Positions 25,106-34,359 of a stretch of DNA of 64,000 nt are shown one piece after another (positions within the stretch are counted from its first letter, which is position 1; the number at the start of each line of letters is the position of its first letter). The stretch comes from Bacillota bacterium (GTDB lineage Bacteria; Bacillota; Clostridia; Acetivibrionales; DSM-1351). The notes under the pieces are model-generated. The model was not told the origin of the DNA. It saw nothing but the letters and a program-made list of their open reading frames with translations, and made no database searches. The stretch spans positions 744,001 to 808,000 of the forward strand of contig JAEWCZ010000066.1 of NCBI GenBank assembly GCA_023390335.1. Direction: 5' to 3'. A program made the position numbers and the translations under genes.

Positions 25106-26236
25106 ATGGATTTCTGCAAAGAATCAGACTACTATATTTCACTATATATCGATGAAATGATGGACGATACAACGAAAAGAGAATTCGAAAAGCATATAAA
25201 TGAGTGCAGTAAATGCTCTCAAAAGGTCAAGGAAGCTTTTGCTTTTGCAGAATTGTGCAAAGAAAGCGGCGATATAATGCTGCCACAGAATTTTTCGTCT
25301 TCCCTCCATGACAGGCTTGTAAAAGTTGCGGAAAATGAAAAAGAGAATAAAGGTAGATTGTTTATATATAATAAAAAATTAATTGCGGGGCTGTCAACGG
25401 CTGCTGTGCTGGTAATATCTTTATTGGCATACAGCCTGATCCCTGATACAGGCCTAAACAGGCAGGCCGCCAGTAATTCTACCGGTATAATTGCTTCTGA
25501 CCCTGTAAAGGATAGTGCGAATAATTCTTCTAATTCCACACAGGAATCAGTACAACAGTTTAATGTTCAAGAGGACAATATTAATGAAAGCCAACCATCT
25601 TCAGACAAACTGGCCGCCGATAACAGCGTGATTTCAGCCAAAAATTACCCGACAAAAAGAGGGTTTGAGGAAAAAGATAAAAACAAAGCTGTATTAAAGT
25701 CAAGTCAAAGTACGAAAAAAACGGACGGAGAATTAAGAGAAAAAACAGAGTCAGTGTACAAAACAAAAATTGCTGAAGACACTGCTTCTCAGCAGTATTT
25801 TTCAAATACAGCCGAAATGACTTTAAATACTGCAACTCAGGATAAAGAAAATGAAGCCTTAAAGAGCTTAATGTCAGAGGTGGGAGGCATTGAGTTAGCT
25901 TCTGACCACACAACTTTAGATATTATGGTTCAAAAGAATTATGTTGATTATGTTATTCCCTCAGATTCGTATACAAGAATTCAACAATTGGCTAATGAAA
26001 AATATAACTTGGATATTAGCATAAAGCTGCCAGTGACAAAAGAAAATATAACTGAGCAATATAATGAACTTGAAAAGCAGAGGGATGTAATTATCGAAAA
26101 AATAAATGATTTGGAAATAAAAGGTGATGATGCATCGACTCTGGAAAAAGAAAGAGATAATTTATCGCAAAAAATGGATGAGATTGTAAAGAATAATGGT
26201 ATGATAACAATAAGAATATTTTTTGCAGATAAATAA
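25106..26236 (+). CDS. Membrane anti-sigma factor with zinc-finger domain
   Basis: This 376-aa protein has an N-terminal ZAS-type motif with FEKHINECSKCSQKV (H-x3-C-x2-C), which binds and holds the sigma factor. One membrane helix lies near 92-110 (LIAGLSTAAVLVISLLAYSLI). A low-complexity Ser/Asn/Lys-rich region runs to about 250, and a C-terminal extracytoplasmic domain ends with a coiled coil (EQYNELEKQRDVIIEKINDLE), similar to DUF4349-type sensor tails. AAAGGAGGGG lies before ATG 25106. It probably controls the upstream sigma factor by regulated proteolysis or conformational release. Confidence 0.85.
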   Translation: MDFCKESDYYISLYIDEMMDDTTKREFEKHINECSKCSQKVKEAFAFAELCKESGDIMLPQNFSSSLHDRLVKVAENEKENKGRLFIYNKKLIAGLSTAAVLVISLLAYSLIPDTGLNRQAASNSTGIIASDPVKDSANNSSNSTQESVQQFNVQEDNINESQPSSDKLAADNSVISAKNYPTKRGFEEKDKNKAVLKSSQSTKKTDGELREKTESVYKTKIAEDTASQQYFSNTAEMTLNTATQDKENEALKSLMSEVGGIELASDHTTLDIMVQKNYVDYVIPSDSYTRIQQLANEKYNLDISIKLPVTKENITEQYNELEKQRDVIIEKINDLEIKGDDASTLEKERDNLSQKMDEIVKNNGMITIRIFFADK

Positions 26237-26251
26237 ATAGCGGAGGCACAA

Positions 26252-28942
26252 ATGGAATCTGAAGACAAAATTTTAGTTGTTGATGGCAACAGTATACTTA
26301 ATAGGGCTTTTTATGGACTAAGCAAAACGGCTATGCTCACAACGTCAGAGGGATTATATACAAATGCGGTATTTGGTTTTATAAATATACTTTCAAAATA
26401 TCTTCAGGATGAAAACCCGAAGTATGTTTGCGTAGCATTTGATTTAAAAGCCCCTACCTTCAGGCATAAGGAGTATGATCAATACAAGGCACAAAGAAAG
26501 GGAATGCCAAATGAGTTGGCAGTTCAGGTTCCCCTCATAAAACAGGTTTTGGACGCTATGAACATAGCAAGGGTCGAAGTAGAAGGTTTTGAAGCTGACG
26601 ATATACTTGGAACTGTTTCGTTATATGCTGAAAATCAGGGGATGGAAACGATACTTCTGACCGGAGACAGGGATTCATTACAGCTTGCATCAAACCATAC
26701 AAGAATAAAGCTTCCGGTTACGAGAGGAAATAAAACAGAGACAGATCAATACGATTATGAAAAGGTTATAGAGAAATACGGTGTAATACCCGGACAACTA
26801 ATTGACGTAAAAGGACTTATGGGTGATACATCTGACAATATCCCCGGAGTACCTGGTATTGGTGAAAAAACTGCACTTGATCTGATTAAAAAGTTTAACT
26901 CTTTAGAGGAATTATATGAAAATATAGATAAAGTGGAGAAGAAGGGCGTCCGTGAAAAACTGGAGAATAACAAAGAGCTTGCTTTTATGAGTAAAAGGCT
27001 AGCTACTATATACAGAAAAGTTCCCGGTGTGGAGAACCTAAATAGTTTTACAAGGACAGAAATTGACAAAGAAGCATTATATGGCATCTTCAAACGCCTG
27101 GAGTTCAAAACATTAATTGAAAAGTTCGGCTTGGGAAGTACTCCTTTTGTAGAGGCTACTGAAGCATTAAAAATTGAACATGTGGATGTTGATTCCATAA
27201 GTGAACTACAATCATATATAAGCGTAATCAAGCTCAGTCGTGCGGTATCGGTATTTTATCACATTGATCCTACGGGTAGCTATCTGGATGATCTTTGTAT
27301 ATTTGCCTGTAAAGAAGAGTATGCTCCCGCAAATATCATTTTCTCAGAAAAATTAACCTGTGAAACGGTCGTTAATGAACTTCGCGAAATATTTGAGAGC
27401 AAGGATATTGAGAAATACGGACATGATTTAAAAAATTTATACAAGTATCTCAAATCTCATGGAATTGAGCTTGAGAATGTAGTATTTGATACTTTTATAG
27501 CAGCATATATACTTGAACCAACCAGAAGCACCTATACAATTTCCGAGCTGTCTGAAGACAAACTAAAACAAAGTATTACACCAGTTGAGATTTTGTACGA
27601 CAAACATGGCAAAAGACTTGAGCAAGGACAGGATGTAAGTGCATCGGAAGTCTGTGCGGCTGCAGTAAATGCCATATTTGGTCTTACCCAAAAGCTTGGT
27701 CCCATTATAAGGGATAACGGTCAGGATGAACTTTACTATAAAATAGAACTGCCTCTTGTAGAGGTACTGGCTGATATGGAGCTAAGGGGTTTCAAAGTTG
27801 ACGTTGAAGGTCTGAAAGCATATTCAAAGGAAATGGATTCGAGACTTGTAATACTGGAAAATGAAATATACATGCAGGCAGGAGAAACCTTTAATATTAA
27901 TTCTCCAAAACAGTTGGGAGTAATACTTTTTGAGAAACTGGGCCTGCCAGTTGGAAAGAAAACGAAAACAGGATATTCAACAAATGCCGAGGTGCTGGAA
28001 CAGCTTTCCTACAAGCATGAAATAGTAGAAAGAATACTTGAATACAGGCAGTTGATGAAACTGAAGTCAACATATGCTGATGGACTTTTATCTGTTTTAG
28101 AGCAGGATGGAAAGATTCATTCAAACTTTAACCAGACAGTGACCGCAACAGGAAGAATCAGCAGTACGGAGCCTAATTTACAAAATATACCTGTAAAATT
28201 GGAAATGGGAAGAAAAATAAGAAAGGTATTCATTCCGACCAACAGCGATTATGTTCTTTTGGATGCGGATTATTCACAAATAGAACTAAGAGTACTTGCA
28301 CATATAACAGATGATCCTGCAATGATAGAAGCCTTTTTAAAAAACGAGGACATTCATACTACCACAGCTTCAAAGGTATTTGGAATACCACCGGAAGAGG
28401 TATCATCTTTAATGAGATCAAGGGCAAAAGCTGTTAATTTCGGAATAGTTTACGGTATTGGTGATTTCAGTCTATCAAAAGACATTGGTGTAACAAAAAA
28501 GGAAGCTAGAAAGTATATAGATGACTATCTTGACAAGTATTCCAAGGTTAAGGAGTACATGAGTGATACTGTTGAAAAAGGCAGAGAATTTGGATTTGTG
28601 ACAACTCTTTACAATAGAAGAAGATATCTTCCAGAGCTTAAATCCAGTAATTTTAATATGCGTTCCTTTGGAGAGCGTGTGGCAATGAATACGCCTATTC
28701 AGGGAAGTGCGGCAGATATTATTAAAATATCAATGGTAAAGGTATACAATGAATTGAAAAAGAGGAATCTCAAGTCAAAACTTATTTTACAGGTTCATGA
28801 TGAACTGATTGTAGAAACAGAGAAATCTGAATTGGAAGAGGTATCAGAATTATTAAAGGATTGTATGGAAAATGCAGTACAATTAAAAGTACCTCTAACA
28901 GTAGATGTAAAACATGGGGATAGTTGGTATGAGACAAAATAG
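26252..28942 (+). CDS. polA: DNA polymerase I
   Basis: This 896-aa family A polymerase acts in Okazaki fragment maturation and repair. The N-terminal 5'-3' exonuclease (residues 1-290) has FEADDILGT, LLTGDRDSLQLA and the H3TH loop GVPGIGEKTA. The polymerase domain shows motif A DADYSQIELRVLAH, motif B RSRAKAVNFGIVYG and motif C QVHDELIVE. The middle 3'-5' exonuclease domain is present in size but lacks the DxE proofreading motif (it reads FYHIDPTG), as in other Gram-positive versions. GCGGAGG precedes the ATG. It overlaps coaE by 14 bp. Confidence 0.97.
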   Translation: MESEDKILVVDGNSILNRAFYGLSKTAMLTTSEGLYTNAVFGFINILSKYLQDENPKYVCVAFDLKAPTFRHKEYDQYKAQRKGMPNELAVQVPLIKQVLDAMNIARVEVEGFEADDILGTVSLYAENQGMETILLTGDRDSLQLASNHTRIKLPVTRGNKTETDQYDYEKVIEKYGVIPGQLIDVKGLMGDTSDNIPGVPGIGEKTALDLIKKFNSLEELYENIDKVEKKGVREKLENNKELAFMSKRLATIYRKVPGVENLNSFTRTEIDKEALYGIFKRLEFKTLIEKFGLGSTPFVEATEALKIEHVDVDSISELQSYISVIKLSRAVSVFYHIDPTGSYLDDLCIFACKEEYAPANIIFSEKLTCETVVNELREIFESKDIEKYGHDLKNLYKYLKSHGIELENVVFDTFIAAYILEPTRSTYTISELSEDKLKQSITPVEILYDKHGKRLEQGQDVSASEVCAAAVNAIFGLTQKLGPIIRDNGQDELYYKIELPLVEVLADMELRGFKVDVEGLKAYSKEMDSRLVILENEIYMQAGETFNINSPKQLGVILFEKLGLPVGKKTKTGYSTNAEVLEQLSYKHEIVERILEYRQLMKLKSTYADGLLSVLEQDGKIHSNFNQTVTATGRISSTEPNLQNIPVKLEMGRKIRKVFIPTNSDYVLLDADYSQIELRVLAHITDDPAMIEAFLKNEDIHTTTASKVFGIPPEEVSSLMRSRAKAVNFGIVYGIGDFSLSKDIGVTKKEARKYIDDYLDKYSKVKEYMSDTVEKGREFGFVTTLYNRRRYLPELKSSNFNMRSFGERVAMNTPIQGSAADIIKISMVKVYNELKKRNLKSKLILQVHDELIVETEKSELEEVSELLKDCMENAVQLKVPLTVDVKHGDSWYETK

Positions 28943-29540
28943 TGAATCATTTATTTTAGGGATAACAGGCGGTATAGGAAGCGGGAAAAGTACAGTAAGC
29001 AATATTCTTAAAGAACTTGGTGCTGCTGTAATTGATGCAGATGTGATAAGCAGAGAGGTCGTAGAGCCCGGGAAAAGAGCCTTGGGAGAGTTGACACAAG
29101 AGTTTGGTACAGATATACTTGATGATTGGGGACAGCTAAAACGCAAAGAACTGGCGGCTAGAGTGTTTAATGATGAAAATAAACTCAAGATATTGAACAG
29201 TATTGTGCATAAATATGTTGCCCAAAAAATAAAAGAAAATGTGGAAGAACAGCTACTTAAACAGACAAAAGTTATTGTTATTGATGCACCCATTCCTATA
29301 AAAAATGGTTTTCTTGATTTGTGCGATGAGGTTTGGACAGTTTTTGCGTTAATGGAGGTAAGGGTTGACAGAGTTATGAAGAGAAACGGTATGACTTATG
29401 AGGAAGCTGTTTCTAGAATACGATCCCAGATTTCCGATGAGGAATATTTAAGTATAGCAAATAAAGTTATCAATAATAATGATGATGTGACGCTCCTTAG
29501 ACAAGAAGTGGAAAGTCAGTTTTCAAAGCTGTTAAGGTGA
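28929..29540 (+). CDS. coaE: Dephospho-CoA kinase
   Basis: This protein of about 203 aa carries out the last step of coenzyme A synthesis, phosphorylating dephospho-CoA. The P-loop LGITGGIGSGKSTV is at the N-terminus. IDADVISREVVEPG is the substrate loop, and VWTVFALMEVRVDRVMKRNGMTYEEA is the lid region. ATG 28929 is preferred over ATG 28914, since known enzymes start shortly before the P-loop; a GGGGA lies upstream. The polA-coaE order is common in Firmicutes. It overlaps the next gene. Confidence 0.93.
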   Translation: MRQNSESFILGITGGIGSGKSTVSNILKELGAAVIDADVISREVVEPGKRALGELTQEFGTDILDDWGQLKRKELAARVFNDENKLKILNSIVHKYVAQKIKENVEEQLLKQTKVIVIDAPIPIKNGFLDLCDEVWTVFALMEVRVDRVMKRNGMTYEEAVSRIRSQISDEEYLSIANKVINNNDDVTLLRQEVESQFSKLLR

Positions 29541-29545
29541 TTTCT

Positions 29546-30124
29546 TTGAGGAAAAAGAAAAAAGGTGGTTTAAAATTATTAGGTGTATTAATCACACTGG
29601 TTATAATAGCAGCAGTCGGATTATTTGCTTCACGGTATGTTTTGGAATATTTATATCCTATGGAATATACAGAGTATGTTGAGAAGTACGCCCGGCAATA
29701 TAAGTTGGATAACTATATGGTTTATGCAGTTATAAAAGCAGAAAGCGGTTTTAATTCTCAGGCTATTTCTCCAAGAGAAGCCAAGGGGCTCATGCAGATA
29801 ATGGATAGCACAGGGGAGTGGGCTGCCAAAAAGGCTGGCATCAACGAGTTTGATAAAAGTATGCTTCTTGAACCCGAAACCAACATTAAAATTGGCTGTT
29901 GGTATCTGTCAAATTTGTTAAAGCAGTTTGACAATGACACTGTATTGGCATTGGCTGCTTATAACGCAGGCAGCGGTAATGTTTCTAAGTGGCTGAAAGA
30001 TCCTGAAAAAAGTCATGACGGAAAGAGTCTTAACATTATACCTTTTGAAGAAACAGAAAATTATGTTTCAAGAATACAAAAATACTATAAAATGTATAAA
30101 AAGCTTTACGATGATGACAAATAG
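29546..30124 (+). CDS. Lytic transglycosylase, SLT domain
   Basis: This membrane-anchored protein of about 192 aa has a basic N-terminus and a hydrophobic helix (LLGVLITLVIIAAVGLFASRYVL). It is followed by an SLT fold with the catalytic Glu in VIKAESGFN, the GLMQIM motif and AYNAGSGNVSKWL. It cleaves the MurNAc-GlcNAc bond to form anhydro ends, probably outside the membrane. TTG 29546 is likely; a GTG at 29537 overlaps the coaE stop. Its position after polA-coaE matches other clostridia. Confidence 0.9.
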   Translation: MRKKKKGGLKLLGVLITLVIIAAVGLFASRYVLEYLYPMEYTEYVEKYARQYKLDNYMVYAVIKAESGFNSQAISPREAKGLMQIMDSTGEWAAKKAGINEFDKSMLLEPETNIKIGCWYLSNLLKQFDNDTVLALAAYNAGSGNVSKWLKDPEKSHDGKSLNIIPFEETENYVSRIQKYYKMYKKLYDDDK

Positions 30125-30181
30125 TGATATTTTTATAGTGTAAGGAAAAATGTAATATCTAATTAGGAGGGTGCAAGAGAT

Positions 30182-30529
30182 ATGAATTCACTTCTATTTG
30201 AGAGAGATTTGCTATATCCTACACAAAATGTTATTGATCCAGGAATACTTCACGTAAAGCTGTTAAGTCCTGCAAATTCTAGGATACCTGTTATTATTGA
30301 ATCAAAGTCAGTGCATTCGGCAGTTGATAACATTAAAACAATAATTGATGTTATGCAAAAGGAGATATTCGACAGAATAAACATAAAAATATATGAAAAC
30401 ACAATAGTGTATCTGAAACTCAATGAGTTGGATAAGCTCAATTATGGCGGCGTTGAATGTATGCAGGTTATATATGAAGAGAGTGGCGATATTACATATA
30501 AACCTGTCGACTTGGAATGCATAGTATAA
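30182..30529 (+). CDS. Hypothetical protein, 115 aa
   Basis: This is a soluble mixed alpha/beta protein with no signal peptide or membrane helix. It contains IIESKSVHSAVDNIK and IKIYENTIVYLKLNEL. It has a strong AGGAGG site upstream of ATG 30182. I recognise no family. It is probably transcribed with polA-coaE and the transglycosylase and ends in a two-way terminator facing aroF. Confidence 0.6.
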   Translation: MNSLLFERDLLYPTQNVIDPGILHVKLLSPANSRIPVIIESKSVHSAVDNIKTIIDVMQKEIFDRINIKIYENTIVYLKLNELDKLNYGGVECMQVIYEESGDITYKPVDLECIV

Positions 30530-30555
30530 ACAGCACTAAAAACTATAACAAAAAT

Positions 30556-30596
30556 AAAAGGAAAGTCCTGTTATCAAAGAGGAGCTTTCCTTTTTT
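30556..30596. terminator. Two-way terminator between the 115-aa gene and aroF
   Basis: AAAAGGAAAGTCCT pairs with GGAGCTTTCCTTTT, with A and T runs on the outside. It separates two converging genes. Confidence 0.75.
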
Positions 30597-30604
30597 ACTA
30601 TGAA

Positions 30605-31618
30605 TTAAATGGTTCGTTGCACGGCCTGAGCTACTAATCTCAATTCATCCATAAGGCTTTTGAACTTCTCTGGTCTTAGTGATTGGGGACCGTCACACAA
30701 TGCGCTTGGCGGATTGGGATGAACCTCAATGATAAGACCGTCTGCACCTGTAGCTATTGCTCCCTTTGCAAGTGCAGGAACATACTTCCAATTTCCTGTG
30801 GCATGGCTTGGATCAACTACAACCGGAAGATGTGAAACATCTTTTATTGCAGGAATTGCGCTTAAATCAAGGGTATTTCTTGTTATTGTTTCAAATGTAC
30901 GGATGCCTCTTTCACATAGAATAACTTCATGATTACCCTCAGCTATTATATATTCTGCAGCCATAAGCCATTCTTCAATAGTGGCTGACAAACCTCTTTT
31001 TAGAAGAACAGGCTTACGGGTCATTCCTACTTCACTCAACAACCTGAAATTCTGCATGTTCCGTGCACCTATTTGAAATATATCTGTATATTTATTTACA
31101 AGTTCTACATCTCTTGTATCAACAACTTCGGTAACCAGTTTAAGACCGGTTGCCTCACGGCCTGCAACCATTATTTTAAGGCCATCTTCCTCAAGTCCTT
31201 GAAAAGCATAAGGAGAACTTCTTGGCTTAAAAGCACCACCTCGTAGGATTTTAGCTCCGCTTTCCTTTACACTGATTGCAGTATCAACAAAATCCTTTTC
31301 GTTTTCAATAGCGCACGGTCCGGCCATTACAACAATCTCTTCGCCGCCTATTTTTACTCCGCCCACATCTATAATTGTAGGTGTATGCTGAAGTTCATTA
31401 CTTGCAAGTTTATAAGGTTTCATAATAGGGACGAGTGTCTCAACACCTTGCATTTGCGATACAGCGTGAACATTAAGAAGCCTTTTATCTCCGATTGCCC
31501 CGATTACTGTTTTGATATCTCCGTGGATGGGGTGGGTTTTAAAACCCAGTCCCAACAGCCTGTTTTCAACGTTTTCAATGTCCTTTACCGTTGCACTTTG
31601 CTTCATGACAATAATCAT
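30605..31618 (-). CDS. aroF: 3-deoxy-7-phosphoheptulonate (DAHP) synthase
   Basis: This 337-aa leftward gene encodes the first shikimate-pathway enzyme, joining phosphoenolpyruvate and erythrose 4-phosphate. The N-terminal 75 residues form the ferredoxin-like regulatory part of the AroF/AroA-beta type. The barrel has MAGPCAIENE, RGGAFKPRSSPYAFQG, GARNMQNFRLL, LKRGLSATIEEW and VDPSHATGNW, which supply the metal and substrate ligands. Its leader holds a T-box, so expression follows amino-acid-tRNA charging. It lies inside the murA-splitting block. Confidence 0.95.
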   Translation of the reverse strand: MIIVMKQSATVKDIENVENRLLGLGFKTHPIHGDIKTVIGAIGDKRLLNVHAVSQMQGVETLVPIMKPYKLASNELQHTPTIIDVGGVKIGGEEIVVMAGPCAIENEKDFVDTAISVKESGAKILRGGAFKPRSSPYAFQGLEEDGLKIMVAGREATGLKLVTEVVDTRDVELVNKYTDIFQIGARNMQNFRLLSEVGMTRKPVLLKRGLSATIEEWLMAAEYIIAEGNHEVILCERGIRTFETITRNTLDLSAIPAIKDVSHLPVVVDPSHATGNWKYVPALAKGAIATGADGLIIEVHPNPPSALCDGPQSLRPEKFKSLMDELRLVAQAVQRTI

Positions 31619-31689
31619 AGTTTAACCCTCCTGAATTAATTTTTTGTAATACAAATGTCTCAAGTAAACTAGTTAGCATTTAGGGTTTA

Positions 31690-31965
31690 TTAAAACAAAA
31701 AAAGCCTTCACCCCTCTATACAAGGGACGAAGACTTATAGCCTACGCGGTACCACCCAAATTGGTAAAAACCCACTTAATCATGTACGGGAAATAAATAA
31801 AACTTCCGATACACTTCTTTCTGTAACGGGAAAGCCCCGGTGTGACCTACATAAAAGGTTCAGCCAACTGTTCATGGGAGAACTTCAAAAATACTATCCT
31901 GCAATGCTTCCACCAAACCACTGCTCGCTTTAAGGAATCATATATTTTACTTTTCCCATTCATCA
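31690..31965 (-). promoter_or_regulatory. T-box riboswitch of aroF
   Basis: Read on the minus strand, the T-box core GGGTGGTACCGCG (31744-31757) is followed by a terminator hairpin at 31699-31735 with a run of seven T. Upstream stem I contains GGTTTGGTGGAAGC and a GAAGTTCTCC loop. If TTC is the specifier, the sensor is tRNA-Phe, which fits an aromatic-pathway gene. I hold the specifier assignment only loosely because the register is ambiguous. Confidence 0.88.
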
Positions 31966-32043
31966 CATTTACTTACAAATATTGTATTACGAATATAGTA
32001 ACATGCACTATATTCAAAAGTCAAATGTTTTTTATGGTTATAA

Positions 32044-32802
32044 CTATTTTAATATTCTTTCAATCATGGTAACTCTCGCTGCATTTTCAAAAGTATCTTC
32101 CAATTGTTTAAGGCCTTCAAATTCACTGTACTTTTGTTTCAAAGCAATTGATATCAGGTGATCTGCCAAAAGCGGATTTTTAGGTAGGAGACTTCCATGT
32201 GAATATGAGCAATAAACGTTTTTATAAACCGCACCTTCAAACCCATCAGTACCGTTGTTGCCATTGCCTGAAAGAACTTTACCCAAAGGACGAACGCCAT
32301 CGCCGAGGTAGGTACGCCCTGAATGATTCTCGAATCCTACGATTTTGAGAGGGGACCCATTATCGTAAATCAGTTCGCTTTCAAATACAATATTTCCTAT
32401 CATTCTTTCCTTGCCGCCTATTGTCCATAAATCTAGCGCGCCCAAGTACTCAAGCTCTTTTCCGTCCCAGGTCTTATAGTATTTTCCCATTAATTGATAG
32501 CCTCCACATATGCAGAGGAATACTTTACTGCCATCCACGGCGTTTTTGATCTCGGCGCCTTTCTGGGTTAGTACATCATTTTGAATTATCTCCTGCTCAT
32601 AGTCTTGACCGCCACCAAGAAAAAAGATATCATACTCTTCTGAATCAAAACTATCCCCTATTGTTACATTGGTTACCGATACGTCTAGTCCACGCCACTG
32701 AGCACGCCTCTGTAAAGCTAGTATGTTTCCCATATCTCCGTAGGTATTTAAAAGATCAGGGTATAAATGACAAATTTTTAATTGATACATATCTATTTCC
32801 AA
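32044..32802 (-). CDS. gatD: GatD-type glutamine amidotransferase (lipid II amidation)
   Basis: This 252-aa leftward class I glutaminase has a triad-type nucleophile in LCICGGYQLMG and a histidine in the region SGRTYLGDG or SYSHGSLLP. CobB/CobQ-like GATase proteins of this length partnered with MurT form the MurT-GatD complex, which amidates the D-Glu of lipid II to iso-glutamine. Its start overlaps the murT stop by 10 bp, which fits a tight complex. Confidence 0.88.
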   Translation of the reverse strand: MEIDMYQLKICHLYPDLLNTYGDMGNILALQRRAQWRGLDVSVTNVTIGDSFDSEEYDIFFLGGGQDYEQEIIQNDVLTQKGAEIKNAVDGSKVFLCICGGYQLMGKYYKTWDGKELEYLGALDLWTIGGKERMIGNIVFESELIYDNGSPLKIVGFENHSGRTYLGDGVRPLGKVLSGNGNNGTDGFEGAVYKNVYCSYSHGSLLPKNPLLADHLISIALKQKYSEFEGLKQLEDTFENAARVTMIERILK

Positions 32803-34196
32803 AACTCCTTTAAGTTAAACTTTTTCTTTAGAATACCTCTGATATCCAGCATTGCTGTGTAAGTAGGGAGAATATAAAAGCATCCGCCTGGTGACACGGC
32901 CTTTAACCCCTCATCTATAAGCCTCTGAAAGTCTTTGATAATTCTGATTTTCCTTGTATCGAGGCCGCTGTATTTAAGACGTACAGCCATATCCTCACCT
33001 CTTATACCTGATGTTATTAGATTTACGATTCTGTCACCAGCAGTATTTAAATGTTCAAAATCCACATCCCATAGCCAAGAAATATCAGTTCCATCAGCTA
33101 ACTTATCATTAATAAGGAAGGCTATATTCAGAGGTTGAGTGTCAAGTGTCAGGAAGTTAAGTACCTGATTAAATCCGGTAGGATTTTTTACAAGAATTAA
33201 CTTAATAGTTTTGTCACCAACATTAATGGTTTCCATCCTTCCAAATCCACACTCAAAAGATCCCAAAGATTTCTGTACCGATTGGTGACTATAAGCAAGT
33301 GAAAGACCGCAGGCTGCTGCAGCCATTGCATTATATACATTGTAGAGGCCGGGAAGATTAATACGGGTTGTATGTTCAGCCTCGTCAGTGTCCAGTGCCT
33401 TTGAGCACTTCCACTTAATAGTTGTGTAGTTGCTTCCGGCTTCTTCGATACTAATACACTCCAGGTCTGCCTCAGGCCTGGAATACCCGCATTCAGGACA
33501 ATAGAATTGACCTAAATGGCCATAAACATGACTTTTATACTGATATTTACCTTTACACAAAATACAAAACATGGCATCAGTATTGATGTTTTCAGAATTC
33601 TGCTGACTGGCAGCTTCTCCGAAACCATAGTAAAACACTGGCTTCTCAGTTTCATGCCCAAGTGATGCACACATAGAATCGTCAGCGTTCAGTATAAGGG
33701 TAGTTTTTTTATCAAGCCTGTCCAATCCAGATTTAACAGCATTCAGTGTAGAATAGAGTTCTCCATATCGATCCAACTGGTCTCTGAAAAAGTTGGTAAC
33801 TACCACAGACTTTGGTTGGAGATGCTTTGTAACCTGATTAAACGCTGCTTCGTCACTTTCAATAAGAGCTGTTTTGTGTTTTGGTTTTCCAAAGGGAGAA
33901 ACAGCCTGTATAAAAGTTGTAGTTATGCCGCTTAATAAATTTGCACCTGATTTGTTGGTTATGTAATCAACATTATTGTTTTTAAGAATCTCTTCAATAA
34001 CTCTGGAAGTGGTTGTCTTACCATTAGTTCCCGTAACCATGATTATTTCAAAGTCTTTTGCTATTGATTTAAGAATATCAGGATATAATTTGAACGCAAC
34101 CTTACCTGGCAAGGTTGTACCGCCTTTTTTCAGTATTCTGAGTATTCTTATGGTTAATTTTGATATTATTATTGTAACTATTTTTCTGAAATTCAT
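32793..34196 (-). CDS. murT: MurT, Mur-ligase subunit of lipid II isoglutaminyl synthase
   Basis: This 467-aa leftward Mur ligase-like protein has the ATP loop VTGTNGKTTTSR, the central motif TLILNADDS, and the MurT-specific zinc ribbon CILCKGKYQYKSHVYGHLGQFYCPEC inserted at about residue 215-245. A C-terminal DUF1727 part follows. MurT activates the glutamate carboxyl with ATP and GatD supplies ammonia. It is the last gene of the block before the right murA junction; about 160 bp lie between its start and that junction. Confidence 0.93.
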   Translation of the reverse strand: MNFRKIVTIIISKLTIRILRILKKGGTTLPGKVAFKLYPDILKSIAKDFEIIMVTGTNGKTTTSRVIEEILKNNNVDYITNKSGANLLSGITTTFIQAVSPFGKPKHKTALIESDEAAFNQVTKHLQPKSVVVTNFFRDQLDRYGELYSTLNAVKSGLDRLDKKTTLILNADDSMCASLGHETEKPVFYYGFGEAASQQNSENINTDAMFCILCKGKYQYKSHVYGHLGQFYCPECGYSRPEADLECISIEEAGSNYTTIKWKCSKALDTDEAEHTTRINLPGLYNVYNAMAAAACGLSLAYSHQSVQKSLGSFECGFGRMETINVGDKTIKLILVKNPTGFNQVLNFLTLDTQPLNIAFLINDKLADGTDISWLWDVDFEHLNTAGDRIVNLITSGIRGEDMAVRLKYSGLDTRKIRIIKDFQRLIDEGLKAVSPGGCFYILPTYTAMLDIRGILKKKFNLKEFWK

Positions 34197-34339
34197 ATAT
34201 TCTCCTAAATAATTTTAAGACCAAAAATTAAATAACTTTTAGTAAACATTATATCATGATTTTTAACAAATTTCTTATGTTTTATATCGCATTGATGGGT
34301 AATATTACATTATGCTATAATTATAAAAGGTAATGGCAG

Positions 34340-34359
34340 TAGAATAACACAATCAGGTG
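34340..34359. repeat. Right end of the murA-splitting block: inverted-repeat arm plus GGTG
   Basis: TAGAATAACACA at 34340-34351, then ATCA, then GGTG at 34356-34359. In a circle the two block ends would form TAGAATAACACA, a 10-bp centre, then TGTGTTACTTTA. Confidence 0.6.

Larger units (their letters stand above)
23809..34359. other. 10,547-bp block inserted in murA
   Basis: Joining the sequence before the left GGTG (23809-23812) to that after the right GGTG (34356-34359) restores one frame of 418 codons with the uninterrupted MurA loop SYPGGCELGPRP. The block carries a response regulator, a sigma/anti-sigma pair, polA, coaE, a lytic transglycosylase gene, an unknown gene, T-box-aroF and gatD-murT. 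It has no recombinase, transposase or phage gene. It behaves in sequence like an inserted or excisable segment, but its genes are ordinary chromosomal ones, so a one-time rearrangement or an assembly join must also be considered. Confidence 0.8.

Noticed and set aside
26252..28942. Loss of the PolA proofreading motif as a novelty
   Set aside because: Inactive 3'-5' exonuclease domains are usual in many Gram-positive PolA proteins.
23809..34359. Inversion as the cause of the murA split
   Set aside because: Inverting the block back does not rebuild murA at either junction; only its removal does.
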